From: Clostridia bacterium
Lineage (GTDB): Bacteria > Bacillota > Clostridia > Oscillospirales > Acutalibacteraceae
Assembly: GCA_017403065.1 (NCBI GenBank)
Contig: JAFQOT010000004.1
Coordinates: 1-64,000, forward strand
DNA: 64,000 bases
Direction of reading: 5' to 3'
Part shown: positions 25,545 to 34,839 of the stretch, one piece after another
Layout of the letters: each line of letters opens with the position of its first letter
Position numbering within the stretch: position 1 is the first letter of the stretch
Made by a program: the position numbers and the translations under genes
The notes under the pieces: model-generated
Databases searched by the model: none
What the model was told of the DNA's origin: nothing
The model's input: the letters and a program-made list of their open reading frames with translations, nothing else

Positions 25545-25687
25545 ACAAATCACCCTTTCCCTAATCAGTCGCTGACTGTCATTTATAATTAAGATACCAT
25601 ACAAGTAGCTGAAAATCAATACTTTTTTGGCATTTGATAGCAAATAATAAACACTAAGACTAACTATATTTTTGTAAATGTAATAGT
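25545..25687. other. AT-rich leader and promoter region of the GH35 gene
   Basis: The stretch upstream of the GH35 start holds AT-rich sequence and candidate -10 boxes on the minus strand but no convincing promoter pair. No operator repeat is seen. The degenerate hairpin array begins just beyond it. Confidence 0.4.
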
Positions 25688-25830
25688 CATATTTTGCACT
25701 TCGCACAAAGTGATATTATGCCTTGCGACAGAGTGTTTTTTACTAATGCAAAGGTGTTATTGAAACCTTGCGGTTTCGGCGTTACTTTATTCGCCACCAA
25801 AACTCGCGAAGCAAGTATAACAGTTTTAAA
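25688..25830. repeat. Degenerate hairpin array (locus 4)
   Basis: Small hairpins such as GAAACCTTGCGGTTTC are mixed with linkers AAGTGATATT, GGTGTTATT and GCGTTACTTT. The segment ACCAAAACTCGCGAAGC near 25795 also occurs near 59932, so this locus and locus 3 share ancestry. The inverted-linker symmetry is blurred here, suggesting decay. Confidence 0.6.
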
Positions 25831-25892
25831 AGAGATAACAAAAAATGCCCTGCATACCAAAGGTCGCCTCATTGGTGACAAGTCAACCAATC

Positions 25893-26060
25893 CTACATAG
25901 CACTCGGATTAAGATTGACGATACCTCCGTTTTTCGCTTGGACATTTCCATTCATTTCAAAATGGTGATACGGTTTTGACCTCATCAGGTCAAATGTTTC
26001 TTTTGTAATTCCACCTTCATATATTTTCCTTATGTGTGTATTTGTTTTATTCCTCCTTCT
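25893..26060 (-). pseudogene. Orphan small ORF with strong SD but no start codon
   Basis: AGAAGGAGG (complement of 26052-26060) is a near-perfect ribosome site. The frame behind it, reading IYEGGITKETFDLMR and then HHFEMNGNVQAKNGG, looks protein-like and runs about 50 codons to a stop at 25893. No ATG, GTG or TTG lies at a usable distance; ATA codons are present instead. It may be a small gene that has lost its start. I do not recognise the peptide. Confidence 0.35.
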
Positions 26061-26313
26061 TAAATTTAAAAGTAACAATTAAACAATATTTAGATTTGTT
26101 TTTTATTTCAAGTAATCTTCTTATAATGCTAAAACAATCAAAAGGATTCTTTATTCTTTTGTAAGTCTCATAACCCTAATTACTCTATGTTTAAGACAAA
26201 GACTCATAATGCTTATATTAATCATAATGATTAATATAGAGTCTTATATAAAGAAAAAGAGTCATAAAGATTCTAGTAAGAATCGTTATAACTCGTAAAG
26301 ATTGCATTTTCTC
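26061..26313. other. AT-rich gap with near-repeated TCATAA motifs and a palindrome
   Basis: No gene is seen in this stretch. It contains recurring motifs (TCTCATAA, ACTCATAA, AGTCATAA near 26167, 26204 and 26262) and the 25-bp palindrome at 26214-26238. Its extreme AT content is unlike the surrounding core genome and suggests an acquired segment or a complex control region. Confidence 0.5.
26214..26238. repeat. Perfect 12-bp inverted repeat
   Basis: TATATTAATCAT and ATGATTAATATA are perfect inverted copies around a single A. The repeat is about 100 bp upstream of the zinc-ribbon gene's promoter and has no T-tract, so an operator is more likely than a terminator. Confidence 0.6.
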
Positions 26314-26342
26314 TTGTGTTTTTGTTTGTAAAGCGATATAAT
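26314..26342 (+). promoter_or_regulatory. Promoter of the zinc-ribbon gene
   Basis: TTGTGT (26314-26319) and TATAAT (26337-26342) are 17 bp apart, about 50 bp upstream of the ATG, which itself follows AAAAGGAGAA. Confidence 0.6.
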
Positions 26343-26394
26343 TAACGATACAGATGTATTCAAAAACTAAGAATATTTTAAAAGGAGAATTAAA

Positions 26395-27384
26395 ATGGCT
26401 TTAATTAAGTGTCCCGAATGTGGAAAAGAAATATCAGATAAAGCACCTGCTTGTATTCATTGCGGATTACCTCTTAAAGAGTGTATTAATAACACGGATG
26501 ATACAGTTTTAGAAAATACTATAGACATTAGTAATGAAGTAAATCAAATCACAATGCAATTTGAAAATTATAGAATTAGAATGGCAGCTTTTTACTATCA
26601 AACAGCCCGATTTACTTATGATGCCTTTTATACTGATGTAAGCATTGAGAAAATTCAAAAAGCAGTGAATTGCAACGAAGGAAATTTAGGTCCATATGAA
26701 GTTATTGATTATCTAGTTAGCAATTCCAAAAGAGTAGATGACCTATGTAAAGATTCCCCAAATTATAAAAATTATGAAAATTATATTATCGAAATAAGTT
26801 TTCTAATGAAAAATCCCAGATATGATTTCTTGTCTTTTGGATGTTGGACATATTGGCTTAAAAATTTAAATTATGAAAAAATCAGTAAAGAAACTTTAAA
26901 AACATTGGCAAAAATAATTGCAAGTGGTAACTTTACTTTTTGGACAAAAGGTGAGCTCAATGTTTTATTTGAAAGAATGACTTTTTCTGAACAAGTTGAA
27001 TGTATGCAATATTGGGGAGAAAAGAGCAAATCAGATATTGTTAAAGCAAAAATAAATAGTGAAGGATTATATGATTTTTGGCTTGAATGTAAAAACAACG
27101 GACAAGAATTTGACCGAAATAAAATCAACGATTATAAGGGTACAGACATTGGAAATATTATTTTGCCAGAGGTTGAAAATAAAACGGCACTGCATGCAAT
27201 ACATAACAGTTCCATTCCATCTAACATTGTAACCTCGCCGAAAATCCCCAAGTGTCCAAAATGTGGTTCTACATCCATAGCCACTATAAACAGAGGTTAT
27301 TCTATTGTATGGGGATTTTTAGGAAGTGGTAAACCCGTGAATGTTTGTCAATCTTGTGGGCATAAATTCAAGCCTGGAACTTAA
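26395..27384 (+). CDS. Protein with zinc ribbons at both ends, unknown function
   Basis: A 329-residue soluble protein. The N-terminal ribbon is CPEC-x11-CIHC (about 6-23). A helical middle region of about 220 residues has no recognised fold. The C-terminal ribbon is CPKC-x(n)-CQSC (about 285-322), interrupted by a hydrophobic [10 protein letters not shown] loop. It lies alone between element-like AT-rich sequence and TTTGCACCAA repeats, and its AT content is higher than that of its neighbours. It is probably accessory cargo. Confidence 0.7.
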   Translation: MALIKCPECGKEISDKAPACIHCGLPLKECINNTDDTVLENTIDISNEVNQITMQFENYRIRMAAFYYQTARFTYDAFYTDVSIEKIQKAVNCNEGNLGPYEVIDYLVSNSKRVDDLCKDSPNYKNYENYIIEISFLMKNPRYDFLSFGCWTYWLKNLNYEKISKETLKTLAKIIASGNFTFWTKGELNVLFERMTFSEQVECMQYWGEKSKSDIVKAKINSEGLYDFWLECKNNGQEFDRNKINDYKGTDIGNIILPEVENKTALHAIHNSSIPSNIVTSPKIPKCPKCGSTSIATINRGYSIVWGFLGSGKPVNVCQSCGHKFKPGT

Positions 27385-27434
27385 ATAAAAATTGACAATA
27401 TACCATAGATAAAGTTTTACAATGTTATTAAATA

Positions 27435-27456
27435 TTTGCACCAAGTTTGCACCAAA
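27435..27456. repeat. Tandem TTTGCACCAA repeat, 11-bp period
   Basis: TTTGCACCAAG at 27435-27445 is followed directly by TTTGCACCAAA at 27446-27456. The 11-bp period matches the TGGGGTAAA tandem at 5645-5666. Both tandems lie just outside the 3' end of a housekeeping gene and near the shared 11-mer ATACTCTGTAA (5685-5695 and 27514-27524). Confidence 0.45.
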
Positions 27457-27476
27457 GCATAAAACAAGGCATAAAG

Positions 27477-27511
27477 AAAACCCCGAAAACCGTGATGGTT
27501 TCGGGGTTTTT
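27477..27511. terminator. Bidirectional terminator before rpsI
   Basis: AAAACCCCGAAAAC and GTTTCGGGGTTTT pair with a 7-nt loop, flanked by A and T tracts. It serves the plus-strand zinc-ribbon gene and the convergent rplM-rpsI operon. Confidence 0.88.
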
Positions 27512-27533
27512 GAATACTCTGTAAGATAAGTGA

Positions 27534-27932
27534 TTATCTCTTTGAGAACTGTGGTGCACGACGAGCGCCCTTGAGACCGTATTTCTTTCTTTCCTTCATA
27601 CGTGGGTCACGTGTAAGGAAGCCAGCCTTTTTAAGTGAAGCTCTGAGCTCTGCATCATACTGAAGAAGAGCACGTGAAATACCGTGGCGGATAGCGCCGG
27701 CCTGACCGGTAACACCGCCGCCTGCTACGCGGCAAACAATATCAAACTTTTCGTTGGTACCTGTAAGACTTAAAGGCTGACGAACGATAACCTTTAAGGT
27801 CTCAAGACCGAAATAATCATCAATATCTCTGTCGTTAATAGTGATTTTTCCTGTACCGTTATATACGCGAACACGGGCAACAGAACTTTTTCTTCTGCCT
27901 GTTCCGTAGAAATAAGGCTTTTCATTAAACAT
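27534..27932 (-). CDS. rpsI: 30S ribosomal protein S9
   Basis: A 132-residue protein with the S9 signature [13 protein letters not shown] at the start, [19 protein letters not shown] in the middle and the basic C-terminus ([17 protein letters not shown]) that reaches the ribosomal P site. It lies 17 bp after rplM, the usual two-gene operon. Confidence 0.98.
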   Translation of the reverse strand: MFNEKPYFYGTGRRKSSVARVRVYNGTGKITINDRDIDDYFGLETLKVIVRQPLSLTGTNEKFDIVCRVAGGGVTGQAGAIRHGISRALLQYDAELRASLKKAGFLTRDPRMKERKKYGLKGARRAPQFSKR

Positions 27933-27949
27933 AATTTCTGTCTCCCTTC

Positions 27950-28378
27950 TTAAAATTCGTAAACCTCAGGCTTCTGAGCAACCTGTGCATACTCAGTACC
28001 GCTGTAAACGTGAAGTCTTGTAAGAGCTTTACGGCCGATAGTTGTATCAGGAATCATACCCTTAACAGCTAATTCCATAGCAAGCTCAGGACGGGTGTTC
28101 ATAAGGGTAGCATATTTTACTTCCTTAAGACCGCCTACATAACCTGTATGACGACGATAAAATTTGTTTTCAAGCTTCTTACCTGTTAAAATTGCCTTGT
28201 CAGCGTTGATAACTACAACGTGATCTCCGCAATCAACATGAGGTGTAAATTCAGGTTTAATTTTACCTCTGAGAATGTCAGCAACCTTTGTAGCTGTACG
28301 ACCGAGTGGTCTGTTAGCTGCATCGATTATATACCATTTACGCTGAATTTCAGCAGGCTTTGCCATAAATGTTGACAT
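27950..28378 (-). CDS. rplM: 50S ribosomal protein L13
   Basis: A 142-residue protein with [25 protein letters not shown]-type N-terminus (seen in shorter pieces as [11 protein letters not shown]), [18 protein letters not shown] and [17 protein letters not shown] precedes the ATG at 28378. It is first in rplM-rpsI, with a promoter and structured leader upstream that may mediate autogenous control. Confidence 0.98.
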   Translation of the reverse strand: MSTFMAKPAEIQRKWYIIDAANRPLGRTATKVADILRGKIKPEFTPHVDCGDHVVVINADKAILTGKKLENKFYRRHTGYVGGLKEVKYATLMNTRPELAMELAVKGMIPDTTIGRKALTRLHVYSGTEYAQVAQKPEVYEF

Positions 28379-28389
28379 AATTCATATCC

Positions 28390-28440
28390 TCCGTAATATT
28401 TATAATCTGCAAAGGGCATAAAAATCCCTCGCAACTCAGC
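28390..28440 (-). promoter_or_regulatory. Structured leader upstream of rplM (L13-leader candidate)
   Basis: The short leader between promoter and rplM folds into a hairpin: TGCGAGGG pairs with CCCTTTGCA with one bulge, around an ATTTTTATG loop. L13 leaders that bind the protein and repress the operon are known in Firmicutes. Whether this sequence matches that family needs a covariance-model search. Confidence 0.45.
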
Positions 28441-28446
28441 CCGATT

Positions 28447-28475
28447 ATAATACCACACCGAAAAACCAATGTCAA
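28447..28475 (-). promoter_or_regulatory. Promoter of rplM-rpsI
   Basis: On the minus strand, TTGACA (28475-28470) and TATTAT (28452-28447) are 17 bp apart. A TATAAT three bases further on gives a less favourable spacing. Confidence 0.8.
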
Positions 28476-28566
28476 CATATTTTTTCGAAAATTTTAATTT
28501 ACAATTTCAAAGCTCGCTTTTTCTTCGATTTGCTCTGTTTTTCTTTAATTTGCTCACTTTCTATTT

Positions 28567-29262
28567 TTAAAATTTTTCTATTTGTTTTTTAAGTTTTGAA
28601 ATAATACGCTTTTCAAGACGTGAAATATATGACTGTGAAATACCTAAAGTATCTGCCACCTCTTTTTGAGTGTATTCATTATATCCATTCATACCAAATC
28701 GCATTTCCATAATCTGACGCTCTCTCAAAGGAAGCCTTAACACAAAGGAGTTTAAAAGCATTTTTTCATCCTCTATTTCTACCCCTCTGCCTATCTCGTC
28801 CCCGTCGCTGCCCAAAACATCAGACAGTAAAAGCTCGTTTCCGTCCCAATCTACATTCAAAGGCTCATCAATAGAAATTTCATTTTTTTGGGAAGCATTT
28901 TTTCTCAAATACATCAAAATTTCGTTTTCTATACAACGCGAGGCGTAGGTAGCAAGCTTTATATTTCTGTCAGGACAAAAAGTATTTACACCCTTAATAA
29001 GACCTATTGTACCTATAGAAATCAAATCCTCTAAATTTACTCCTGCATTGTCAAATTTTCTTGCTATATAAACCACAAGCCGTAAATTATGAACTATAAG
29101 ATTATCCCTTGCAGAGTCGGTGTTTTTTCTAAGAAGAGCCTGTTCCTCCTCAATACTTAAGGGCTCAGGCAAGGTTTCGGGTCCGTTTATGTAAAAAACA
29201 GGTGAAATAAAGCCTAATTTAAAAAGAATATTACCTACCGCTTGTTTTAATTTTGCTAACAT
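28567..29262 (-). CDS. sigE: RNA polymerase sporulation sigma factor SigE (pro-form)
   Basis: A 231-residue sigma factor of the early mother cell. The N-terminal pro-sequence (about 1-27, [18 protein letters not shown]) ends before [14 protein letters not shown], where SpoIIGA cleaves in the known system. Region 2 ([48 protein letters not shown]) and region 4 ([22 protein letters not shown]) are nearly as in B. subtilis. It overlaps spoIIGA by 32 bp. The usual sigG is not next to it. Confidence 0.97.
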   Translation of the reverse strand: MLAKLKQAVGNILFKLGFISPVFYINGPETLPEPLSIEEEQALLRKNTDSARDNLIVHNLRLVVYIARKFDNAGVNLEDLISIGTIGLIKGVNTFCPDRNIKLATYASRCIENEILMYLRKNASQKNEISIDEPLNVDWDGNELLLSDVLGSDGDEIGRGVEIEDEKMLLNSFVLRLPLRERQIMEMRFGMNGYNEYTQKEVADTLGISQSYISRLEKRIISKLKKQIEKF

Positions 29263-30118
29263 TTTTACCAGCCACCATTTGAAAAATTTTAGGATTTATA
29301 ATTGCAGAATATTCATCTGTGAAATTTGTTTTTGCTACCGCAAGAACAGGTTTATCAATTAAGTATTCCTTTTGATTGTAGTCAATCCTTGCCCAGTCAC
29401 ATCTGAAACCGTCCAGCATATCCGCTCCCGAAACTGTGCCACAGGGTATAACCCTGTATCTGTTTTTAATTTGGGAATTATTTTCTATATTTATGTCCCC
29501 AAATAACCTTTGGGCGACCCTTTTATCAGCAATTATTATCTCTGAATTACCGAATACATCCCGCACCGAGTTTCCTGTATCTATAACACCCATAATGGTT
29601 ATTTTGTTACTGTCTGCCGAGATTTCTATTTCACACTTTTCGGCATATTTTCCGCTTTTAGAAAATATTTTTGCAAAGGCTGAAAATATAAAGTAAAAAA
29701 CAACCGTACAGCCTATAAGTGATATAGCAGAAATATCAAAATAAACCACAGAATTATTTATAACCATACCCTCAGGCTTAAATATTTTAAAGAGGGCGGT
29801 CATTGCCCCTGCATACATAAAGGTTATACCGAAAAACAAAGCAGACGATTTTAAGTAAAGCTTTAAGCTTTTTATACCGAATGCTACAAAGCAAATAATT
29901 AAGGACATTAAAATCCTTACCAAAAGCTCCACCGCAACTTTTGATTGGGGTAAAAATATGTATAGGGAGAATAATCCCCCTAAAAAACCCGAAAAAACCA
30001 ATTTAGGCAATGCCGTTTTTACCCCTAAAATTTTAGAAGTAGCAAGCAATAAAAAGAAATCTACAATTAAATTTAAAATTATCAATATATCTGCATAAAC
30101 AATCAATGCCATCTCCAC
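29231..30118 (-). CDS. spoIIGA: Sigma-E processing peptidase SpoIIGA
   Basis: A 295-residue aspartic protease in the sporulation septum. Five hydrophobic N-terminal segments (about 1-160) are followed by a soluble domain with the catalytic Asp in [11 protein letters not shown] (about 185) and CGTVSG. It activates pro-SigE, encoded next. The GTG at 30118 is the annotated start; an ATG two codons later (30112) has GGAG touching it and is less likely. A Spo0A-type promoter lies upstream. Confidence 0.95.
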   Translation of the reverse strand: MEMALIVYADILIILNLIVDFFLLLATSKILGVKTALPKLVFSGFLGGLFSLYIFLPQSKVAVELLVRILMSLIICFVAFGIKSLKLYLKSSALFFGITFMYAGAMTALFKIFKPEGMVINNSVVYFDISAISLIGCTVVFYFIFSAFAKIFSKSGKYAEKCEIEISADSNKITIMGVIDTGNSVRDVFGNSEIIIADKRVAQRLFGDINIENNSQIKNRYRVIPCGTVSGADMLDGFRCDWARIDYNQKEYLIDKPVLAVAKTNFTDEYSAIINPKIFQMVAGKNVSKIKTSGR

Positions 30119-30133
30119 ACTTTCACTTTCTTT

Positions 30134-30167
30134 ATTTTACATTAAGGAAAGTGAAAAAATTGTCGAA
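30134..30167 (-). promoter_or_regulatory. Spo0A-type promoter of spoIIGA-sigE
   Basis: TGTCGAA (30161-30167, plus strand) is a perfect core 0A box. Its complement also supplies TCGACA as a -35 element, with TAAAAT (30139-30134) as -10 and an extended 21-bp spacer. The B. subtilis spoIIG promoter is known for an over-long spacer with 0A boxes near -35. The similarity is seen in the sequence; regulation is inferred. Confidence 0.55.
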
Positions 30168-30188
30168 AACCGCACATAAAATAAATTA

Positions 30189-31430
30189 TTATTTAAGCTC
30201 GTTTTCTATTAACAAAAGCCTGTTATATTTAGCTACTCTGTCTGTTCTGCAGGGCGCTCCGGTTTTTATCTGACCCGCACCCGTAGCTACCGCAAGGTCA
30301 GCTATAGTTGTGTCCTCGCTTTCGCCTGAACGGTGTGAAATTACCGCCTTGTATCCGTTTTCTTTGGCAAGAGCTATTACATCCAAGGTTTCGGTTAATG
30401 TTCCTATTTGATTAGGTTTTATTAAAATTGCATTACCAGCTTTGTTTGCTATTCCTTTTTTGAGTCTTGCGGTATTTGTTACAAACAAATCATCCCCCAC
30501 AAGCTGAATTTTTTTGCCTATTCTCTCGGTAAGACGCGACCAGGCAGGCCAATCCTCCTCGGCAACGCCATCCTCGATAGACACAATAGGATACTTTTCT
30601 ACTAAGCCCTCATAGTAGTTAATAAGTCCCTCAGCCGTTATCTGACGTTTTCTTTTAGGCATATGGTAGACACCGTCCTTGTACCATTCGCTTGATGCTA
30701 CGTCTAAAGCAATTTTAATTTCGTCTGTGTTGTAGCCTGCTTGGTTTATTGCCTGAATTATAAGCTTTATAGCCTCCTCGTCCCCTGATAAATCAGGCGC
30801 AAATCCGCCTTCGTCGCCAACCCCTGTGGCTTTGCCGTTTTCCTTTAAAATACCGCCCAGTGTGTGATAGATTTCACTGCACATACGAAGCCCCTCTGAA
30901 AAATCGGTCATTTTAACAGGCATAATCATAAATTCCTGAATATCAATATTATTTGACGCATGGGCGCCCCCGTTTAAAATATTCATCATAGGCACAGGCA
31001 TTTTAAGATGAGAAATACCCCCTAAATATCTGTAAAGGGGCATTTGGTAAGACTTGGCGCAGGCCTTGGCATAGGCCAGAGAAACCGCCAGTATTGCGTT
31101 AGCGCCCAAACGGGATTTACTTTGGGTTGAGTCTATTTTTATCAGCAACTCGTCCAATTTTCTTTGATTTAAGCTTTTAGCCTTTAACAAATTTTCGGCT
31201 ATTTCACCGTTAATACCTTCAACTGCACTTTTTACGCCTTTGCCGCCGTATCTTGTTTTGTCGCCGTCACGCTTTTCGTGAGCCTCAAACTCACCTGTAG
31301 AAGCACCCGAGGGAGATATGGCAAATCCCTCGCTTGAATCTGTCAGGATTACCCTTGCAGCCACAGTCGGATTGCTTCTTGAATCCAAAACCTCAAAGCC
31401 TTCAACCTTAGCAATATTACAATTTTTCAT
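30189..31430 (-). CDS. eno: Enolase
   Basis: A 413-residue glycolytic enzyme converting 2-phosphoglycerate to phosphoenolpyruvate. It has [39 protein letters not shown], the metal ligands in [10 protein letters not shown] and [22 protein letters not shown], the catalytic Lys in [10 protein letters not shown], and [18 protein letters not shown]. The ATG at 31430 follows GGAGG; an upstream ATG is not supported. It is monocistronic. Confidence 0.97.
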   Translation of the reverse strand: MKNCNIAKVEGFEVLDSRSNPTVAARVILTDSSEGFAISPSGASTGEFEAHEKRDGDKTRYGGKGVKSAVEGINGEIAENLLKAKSLNQRKLDELLIKIDSTQSKSRLGANAILAVSLAYAKACAKSYQMPLYRYLGGISHLKMPVPMMNILNGGAHASNNIDIQEFMIMPVKMTDFSEGLRMCSEIYHTLGGILKENGKATGVGDEGGFAPDLSGDEEAIKLIIQAINQAGYNTDEIKIALDVASSEWYKDGVYHMPKRKRQITAEGLINYYEGLVEKYPIVSIEDGVAEEDWPAWSRLTERIGKKIQLVGDDLFVTNTARLKKGIANKAGNAILIKPNQIGTLTETLDVIALAKENGYKAVISHRSGESEDTTIADLAVATGAGQIKTGAPCRTDRVAKYNRLLLIENELK

Positions 31431-31512
31431 AAAATTACCTCCAAAATTAGTTTTTATCAATTTTTTTCTATTATTTATAAAATTTACTATTTCATTTAAT
31501 AAAAGATTATGA

Positions 31513-31518
31513 TATAAT
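31513..31518 (+). promoter_or_regulatory. -10 element of the rlmB-luxS operon promoter
   Basis: TATAAT at 31513-31518 lies between the divergent eno and rlmB genes. The matching -35 region is weak (TTTCAT about 31490). The first ATG at 31524 falls at the expected transcript start, which argues for translation from the later GTG. Confidence 0.5.
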
Positions 31519-31553
31519 TTATTATGTATAAATATGCTAAGGACGTGAAAAAC

Positions 31554-32309
31554 GTGGAAAATATAGATAAGGATAAAAATTCCAATATTATTTGCGGCAG
31601 AAACCCTGTTTTAGAGGCTGTGCGTTCAGGAAGAGAAATTGACCGTTTGCTTGTAGCCCATGGTATAAGCGGAGGTTCTGTTACAGCAATAATTGCTAAA
31701 TGCAACCAAAGAGGAATTTTAATCAAAGAAGTAAGCCCTCAAAAGCTTGATTATTACTGCGGCGGCGCTAACCATCAAGGTGTTGCGGTTATGTTTGCTT
31801 CACAGGAATATTCAACCCCCGAAGAAATTTTAGAGCTTGCGGCAGAAAGAAAAGAAAACCCGTTTATTATAATTTGCGATGAAATTGAGGACCCTCATAA
31901 TCTTGGTGCTATCATCCGTACTGCAGAAGCCTGCGGTGTTCACGGAATTATAATTCCCAAAAGACGAAGCGCCTCGCTTAATGCTACTGTTGCAAAATCA
32001 GCCAGCGGAGCATTGGAATATATGAAGGTTGCCCGTGTTACAAATATTTCAAACACTATTGACTTTTTAAAGGAAAAGGGTGTTTGGGTTTTCGGTGCTG
32101 ATATGGATGGCGAGGATTATTCAAAGGTAGACTTTAATATGCCTTGCGCCTTGGTTATTGGCAACGAGGGACGTGGAATAGGCAAATTAACAGCTAAAAA
32201 ATGTGACCGTATTGTAAGCTTGCCTATGTGCGGAAAAATAAATTCTCTTAATGCTTCTGTTGCAGCAGGCGTTCTTATGTATGAAGCATTACGCTGTAGG
32301 AGGAAATAA
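31554..32309 (+). CDS. rlmB: 23S rRNA 2'-O-methyltransferase, TrmH/RlmB family
   Basis: A 251-residue SPOUT methyltransferase. The N-terminal substrate-binding domain starts at [16 protein letters not shown]. The knotted C-terminal domain has [30 protein letters not shown] and [20 protein letters not shown]. The GTG at 31554 is preferred because AAGGA lies ten bases upstream; an ATG at 31524 coincides with the likely transcript start. It is first in a six-gene operon, and its stop overlaps the next start (TAATG). Confidence 0.9.
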   Translation: MENIDKDKNSNIICGRNPVLEAVRSGREIDRLLVAHGISGGSVTAIIAKCNQRGILIKEVSPQKLDYYCGGANHQGVAVMFASQEYSTPEEILELAAERKENPFIIICDEIEDPHNLGAIIRTAEACGVHGIIIPKRRSASLNATVAKSASGALEYMKVARVTNISNTIDFLKEKGVWVFGADMDGEDYSKVDFNMPCALVIGNEGRGIGKLTAKKCDRIVSLPMCGKINSLNASVAAGVLMYEALRCRRK

Positions 32310-34828
32310 TGAAAAAATTCAAGAATAATAAAGATGAAGATTTTTTCACAATAATTGAGGAATCAGATGAAAAAACCGAGCGTGCAACCGCCCCTCACAC
32401 ATTAACCGCCGAGGAGGTTTTAAGCTCTGGCGCAAACCAAAACAGAAAAAACTTTTATAACAGTCATAACGCGTTGGATTCTTTGAGAAAACGAATGACC
32501 AAGGCGGTGGAAGAATTAGAAGAGAAAACTGTTATTACCAAAAAAGAAGAAACAGAAGATAAAAGCTTAAAAGAAAAAGACGCTTTTACTAAAAGCTCAC
32601 TTTACGATAAATGCCACCCATATTTAATTGATGAGGACGGTACAGAGGCCGAAATAAACAGCGAGCCCTTGTACAAGCTTCAAAGCGTTGCTGAAATTTT
32701 AAAAAGCGACAGTCAAAAAACCCTTGAAAGACTTTCTAAAAATTACGATATATCCTTTGATGATTTGGGAAATTCTCCTATGTTTTCCTTTAAAACTGAG
32801 CTAACGGATGTAAAGCCTGATGAGATAAGCTTACAGCCCAAGCCCATCCAAGAGCCAAAGGAAGAAATTAAGGAAGTGCCTAAAAAAATAATTTCGGATA
32901 TAGATACGCCTATAACCGAAATTAAAAAGCCTGAAAACGACCTTATTTACAATACCGCAACAATAACCTTTACTCCTGTTACGGATGATGAAAATGATAA
33001 AAAAATCAACATTATCACACAAACAAAGCCTATCAATCTTACAGGCGAGCTTACAAAGGTTGCTGTAGATAATAGTTCAGAAAATACGGCAGATATTAAG
33101 CTTGAAAAGGACGAATTTGAGGAATATCTGCCAAAAGCTGAGATTAACGATGAAAAGGATGCCCGACGGCTTTTAAGAAAAACCTCTATAAAAAAGCGTA
33201 ACTATTTTATATCTACTGTTTTGTCCTTTACAATAACGGTAATTCTTGCCTTTACGCTTTTACCCTTTATGCAAGGTATATTATTAGCAGGCTCTTCTGT
33301 TTTGATGGCTGTTATATTGTGTTTGGCGTCGGTTGTTATATTACTTAACATAGACTGTTTCACCCGTATAGGAAAAATTACAGGAAACGACTCTTGTCCC
33401 GATGTTTTAGCGGCTCTTTCTTGTGTTTGGGTAATTTTATATGCTGTGTTTGGTATTATATATAAAGAGAATATAACCCATCTGCTTGTTTTGTTAAGCT
33501 TTACACTATCTGTTCGTTCTTTAGGGCGCTTTTTGAAATCGTCTTATACCCTTAACAATCTGAAGATAGCTCTATCCCCTAATGCGAAAAACACACTAAA
33601 GCTTATAAAGGACCAATCAATAACTCTTGCTATGACCGAAAATTCTATTGATGGCGACGTGCTTATTGCTGACACACAGGCCGCAGGTAAAATAAATGAT
33701 TTTATGAAGTACTCTACCTACGGCGCCTTTTTGGGCGGAAAGCTACCCATCATACTGATTATTTCTGTACTGCTTTCAATTTTAACAGGTGTTATCTGCG
33801 GTTTTTACTTTGACGGTATTTTTTACGGTATTTATGCTGCGGCGGCAATTCAGTGTATTTCTTGTTTGCCCAATCTGTTTTTAATTGACAATTTACCCTT
33901 ATTTGCAAGCAGTAAAAAATTAAAGAAAAAAGGTGCTATGATTTTAGGCAAGGCAGGGGCAGAATTTGCAGAAAAAGCAAATGCAGTAGTTATAAATTCA
34001 GATAGCATTTTCCCAAAGGGAAGCATTATCTTAAATCAGATGCAGGCGTTATCACCCAACAATTTAGAGGATACTATTATAAGGGCTGCTTCCCTGACAG
34101 AATGTCTGTCAAGCACCTTGGCACCTATATTCAAAGAAATTGCCGGTACAGGAGATGTAACCGCCTTACCCGATTCAGACACTGTTAAATATGAAGACAA
34201 AATGGGAATTTCGGGTTGGGTAGATAACCGATTGCTGTTTATCGGCAACCGTACCCTTTTAGAAACCCACGGGATACCCGCTCCCCCGTTAGAGCTTGAC
34301 CGTAAAATATTACGTCAGGGCTATTTCCCTGTATATGTGGCTACTCAGGACAAGGCATGCGCTTTACTTGTTATAAAGTACAACGTACGGGCTGATATTG
34401 CCAAAGAGCTAAGACAGCTTACCGATTCAGGTGTTGACCTGCTGATAAGCAGCTGCGACCCAAACCTGACAGAGGAAATGATTTGCGATTATTTCGGACT
34501 GTATGACGACTCTGTAAAGGTTATGTCTGCGGCTGGCAGGCATACCCACAGAAACGTTACAGCGGCAGTTAATTCAGTATCAACACCTGCTGTTTGCGGC
34601 AAAAATAATGTGGGTATTGCATCGGTATTAAATTCTGCTTTAAGAATTAAGCAATCCAACACTCTTTTAACTATAAGCTATATAATTTTTGCTATGCTGG
34701 GAGCCATAATTTTCACCTACAGTTCTCTTTCAGCAACAGGCTCGCTTTTGAGCGAGGCGACTGTTCTTTTATACGGACTAATTAGTACAGTTATTTCATT
34801 TTTATCCTATTTATTAAGGAAACCTTAG
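32309..34828 (+). CDS. P-type-ATPase-like pseudoenzyme with long disordered N-terminus
   Basis: An 839-residue protein. A charged, low-complexity cytoplasmic region (1-290) is followed by a membrane region (about 300-540) and a C-terminal region that matches P1B-ATPase P and N domains segment by segment. However, the catalytic DKTGT is replaced by N563-S-D-S-I567 (context VVINSDSIFPKG). The TGDN motif is replaced by SSCDPN, and the HP motif after the N-domain start is lost. GWVDNRLLFIGNRTLLETHGI and GYFPVYVATQD keep the family pattern. It cannot form the phospho-aspartate and is probably a scaffold or sensor. It sits between rlmB and metG. Confidence 0.82.
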   Translation: MKKFKNNKDEDFFTIIEESDEKTERATAPHTLTAEEVLSSGANQNRKNFYNSHNALDSLRKRMTKAVEELEEKTVITKKEETEDKSLKEKDAFTKSSLYDKCHPYLIDEDGTEAEINSEPLYKLQSVAEILKSDSQKTLERLSKNYDISFDDLGNSPMFSFKTELTDVKPDEISLQPKPIQEPKEEIKEVPKKIISDIDTPITEIKKPENDLIYNTATITFTPVTDDENDKKINIITQTKPINLTGELTKVAVDNSSENTADIKLEKDEFEEYLPKAEINDEKDARRLLRKTSIKKRNYFISTVLSFTITVILAFTLLPFMQGILLAGSSVLMAVILCLASVVILLNIDCFTRIGKITGNDSCPDVLAALSCVWVILYAVFGIIYKENITHLLVLLSFTLSVRSLGRFLKSSYTLNNLKIALSPNAKNTLKLIKDQSITLAMTENSIDGDVLIADTQAAGKINDFMKYSTYGAFLGGKLPIILIISVLLSILTGVICGFYFDGIFYGIYAAAAIQCISCLPNLFLIDNLPLFASSKKLKKKGAMILGKAGAEFAEKANAVVINSDSIFPKGSIILNQMQALSPNNLEDTIIRAASLTECLSSTLAPIFKEIAGTGDVTALPDSDTVKYEDKMGISGWVDNRLLFIGNRTLLETHGIPAPPLELDRKILRQGYFPVYVATQDKACALLVIKYNVRADIAKELRQLTDSGVDLLISSCDPNLTEEMICDYFGLYDDSVKVMSAAGRHTHRNVTAAVNSVSTPAVCGKNNVGIASVLNSALRIKQSNTLLTISYIIFAMLGAIIFTYSSLSATGSLLSEATVLLYGLISTVISFLSYLLRKP

Positions 34829-34839
34829 GAGGAATCACT

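Noticed and set aside
25545-25706. Extended N-terminus of the GH35 enzyme
   Set aside because: The ribosome site AAGGGTG belongs to the ATG at 25544, and the upstream residues look like translated AT-rich promoter DNA.
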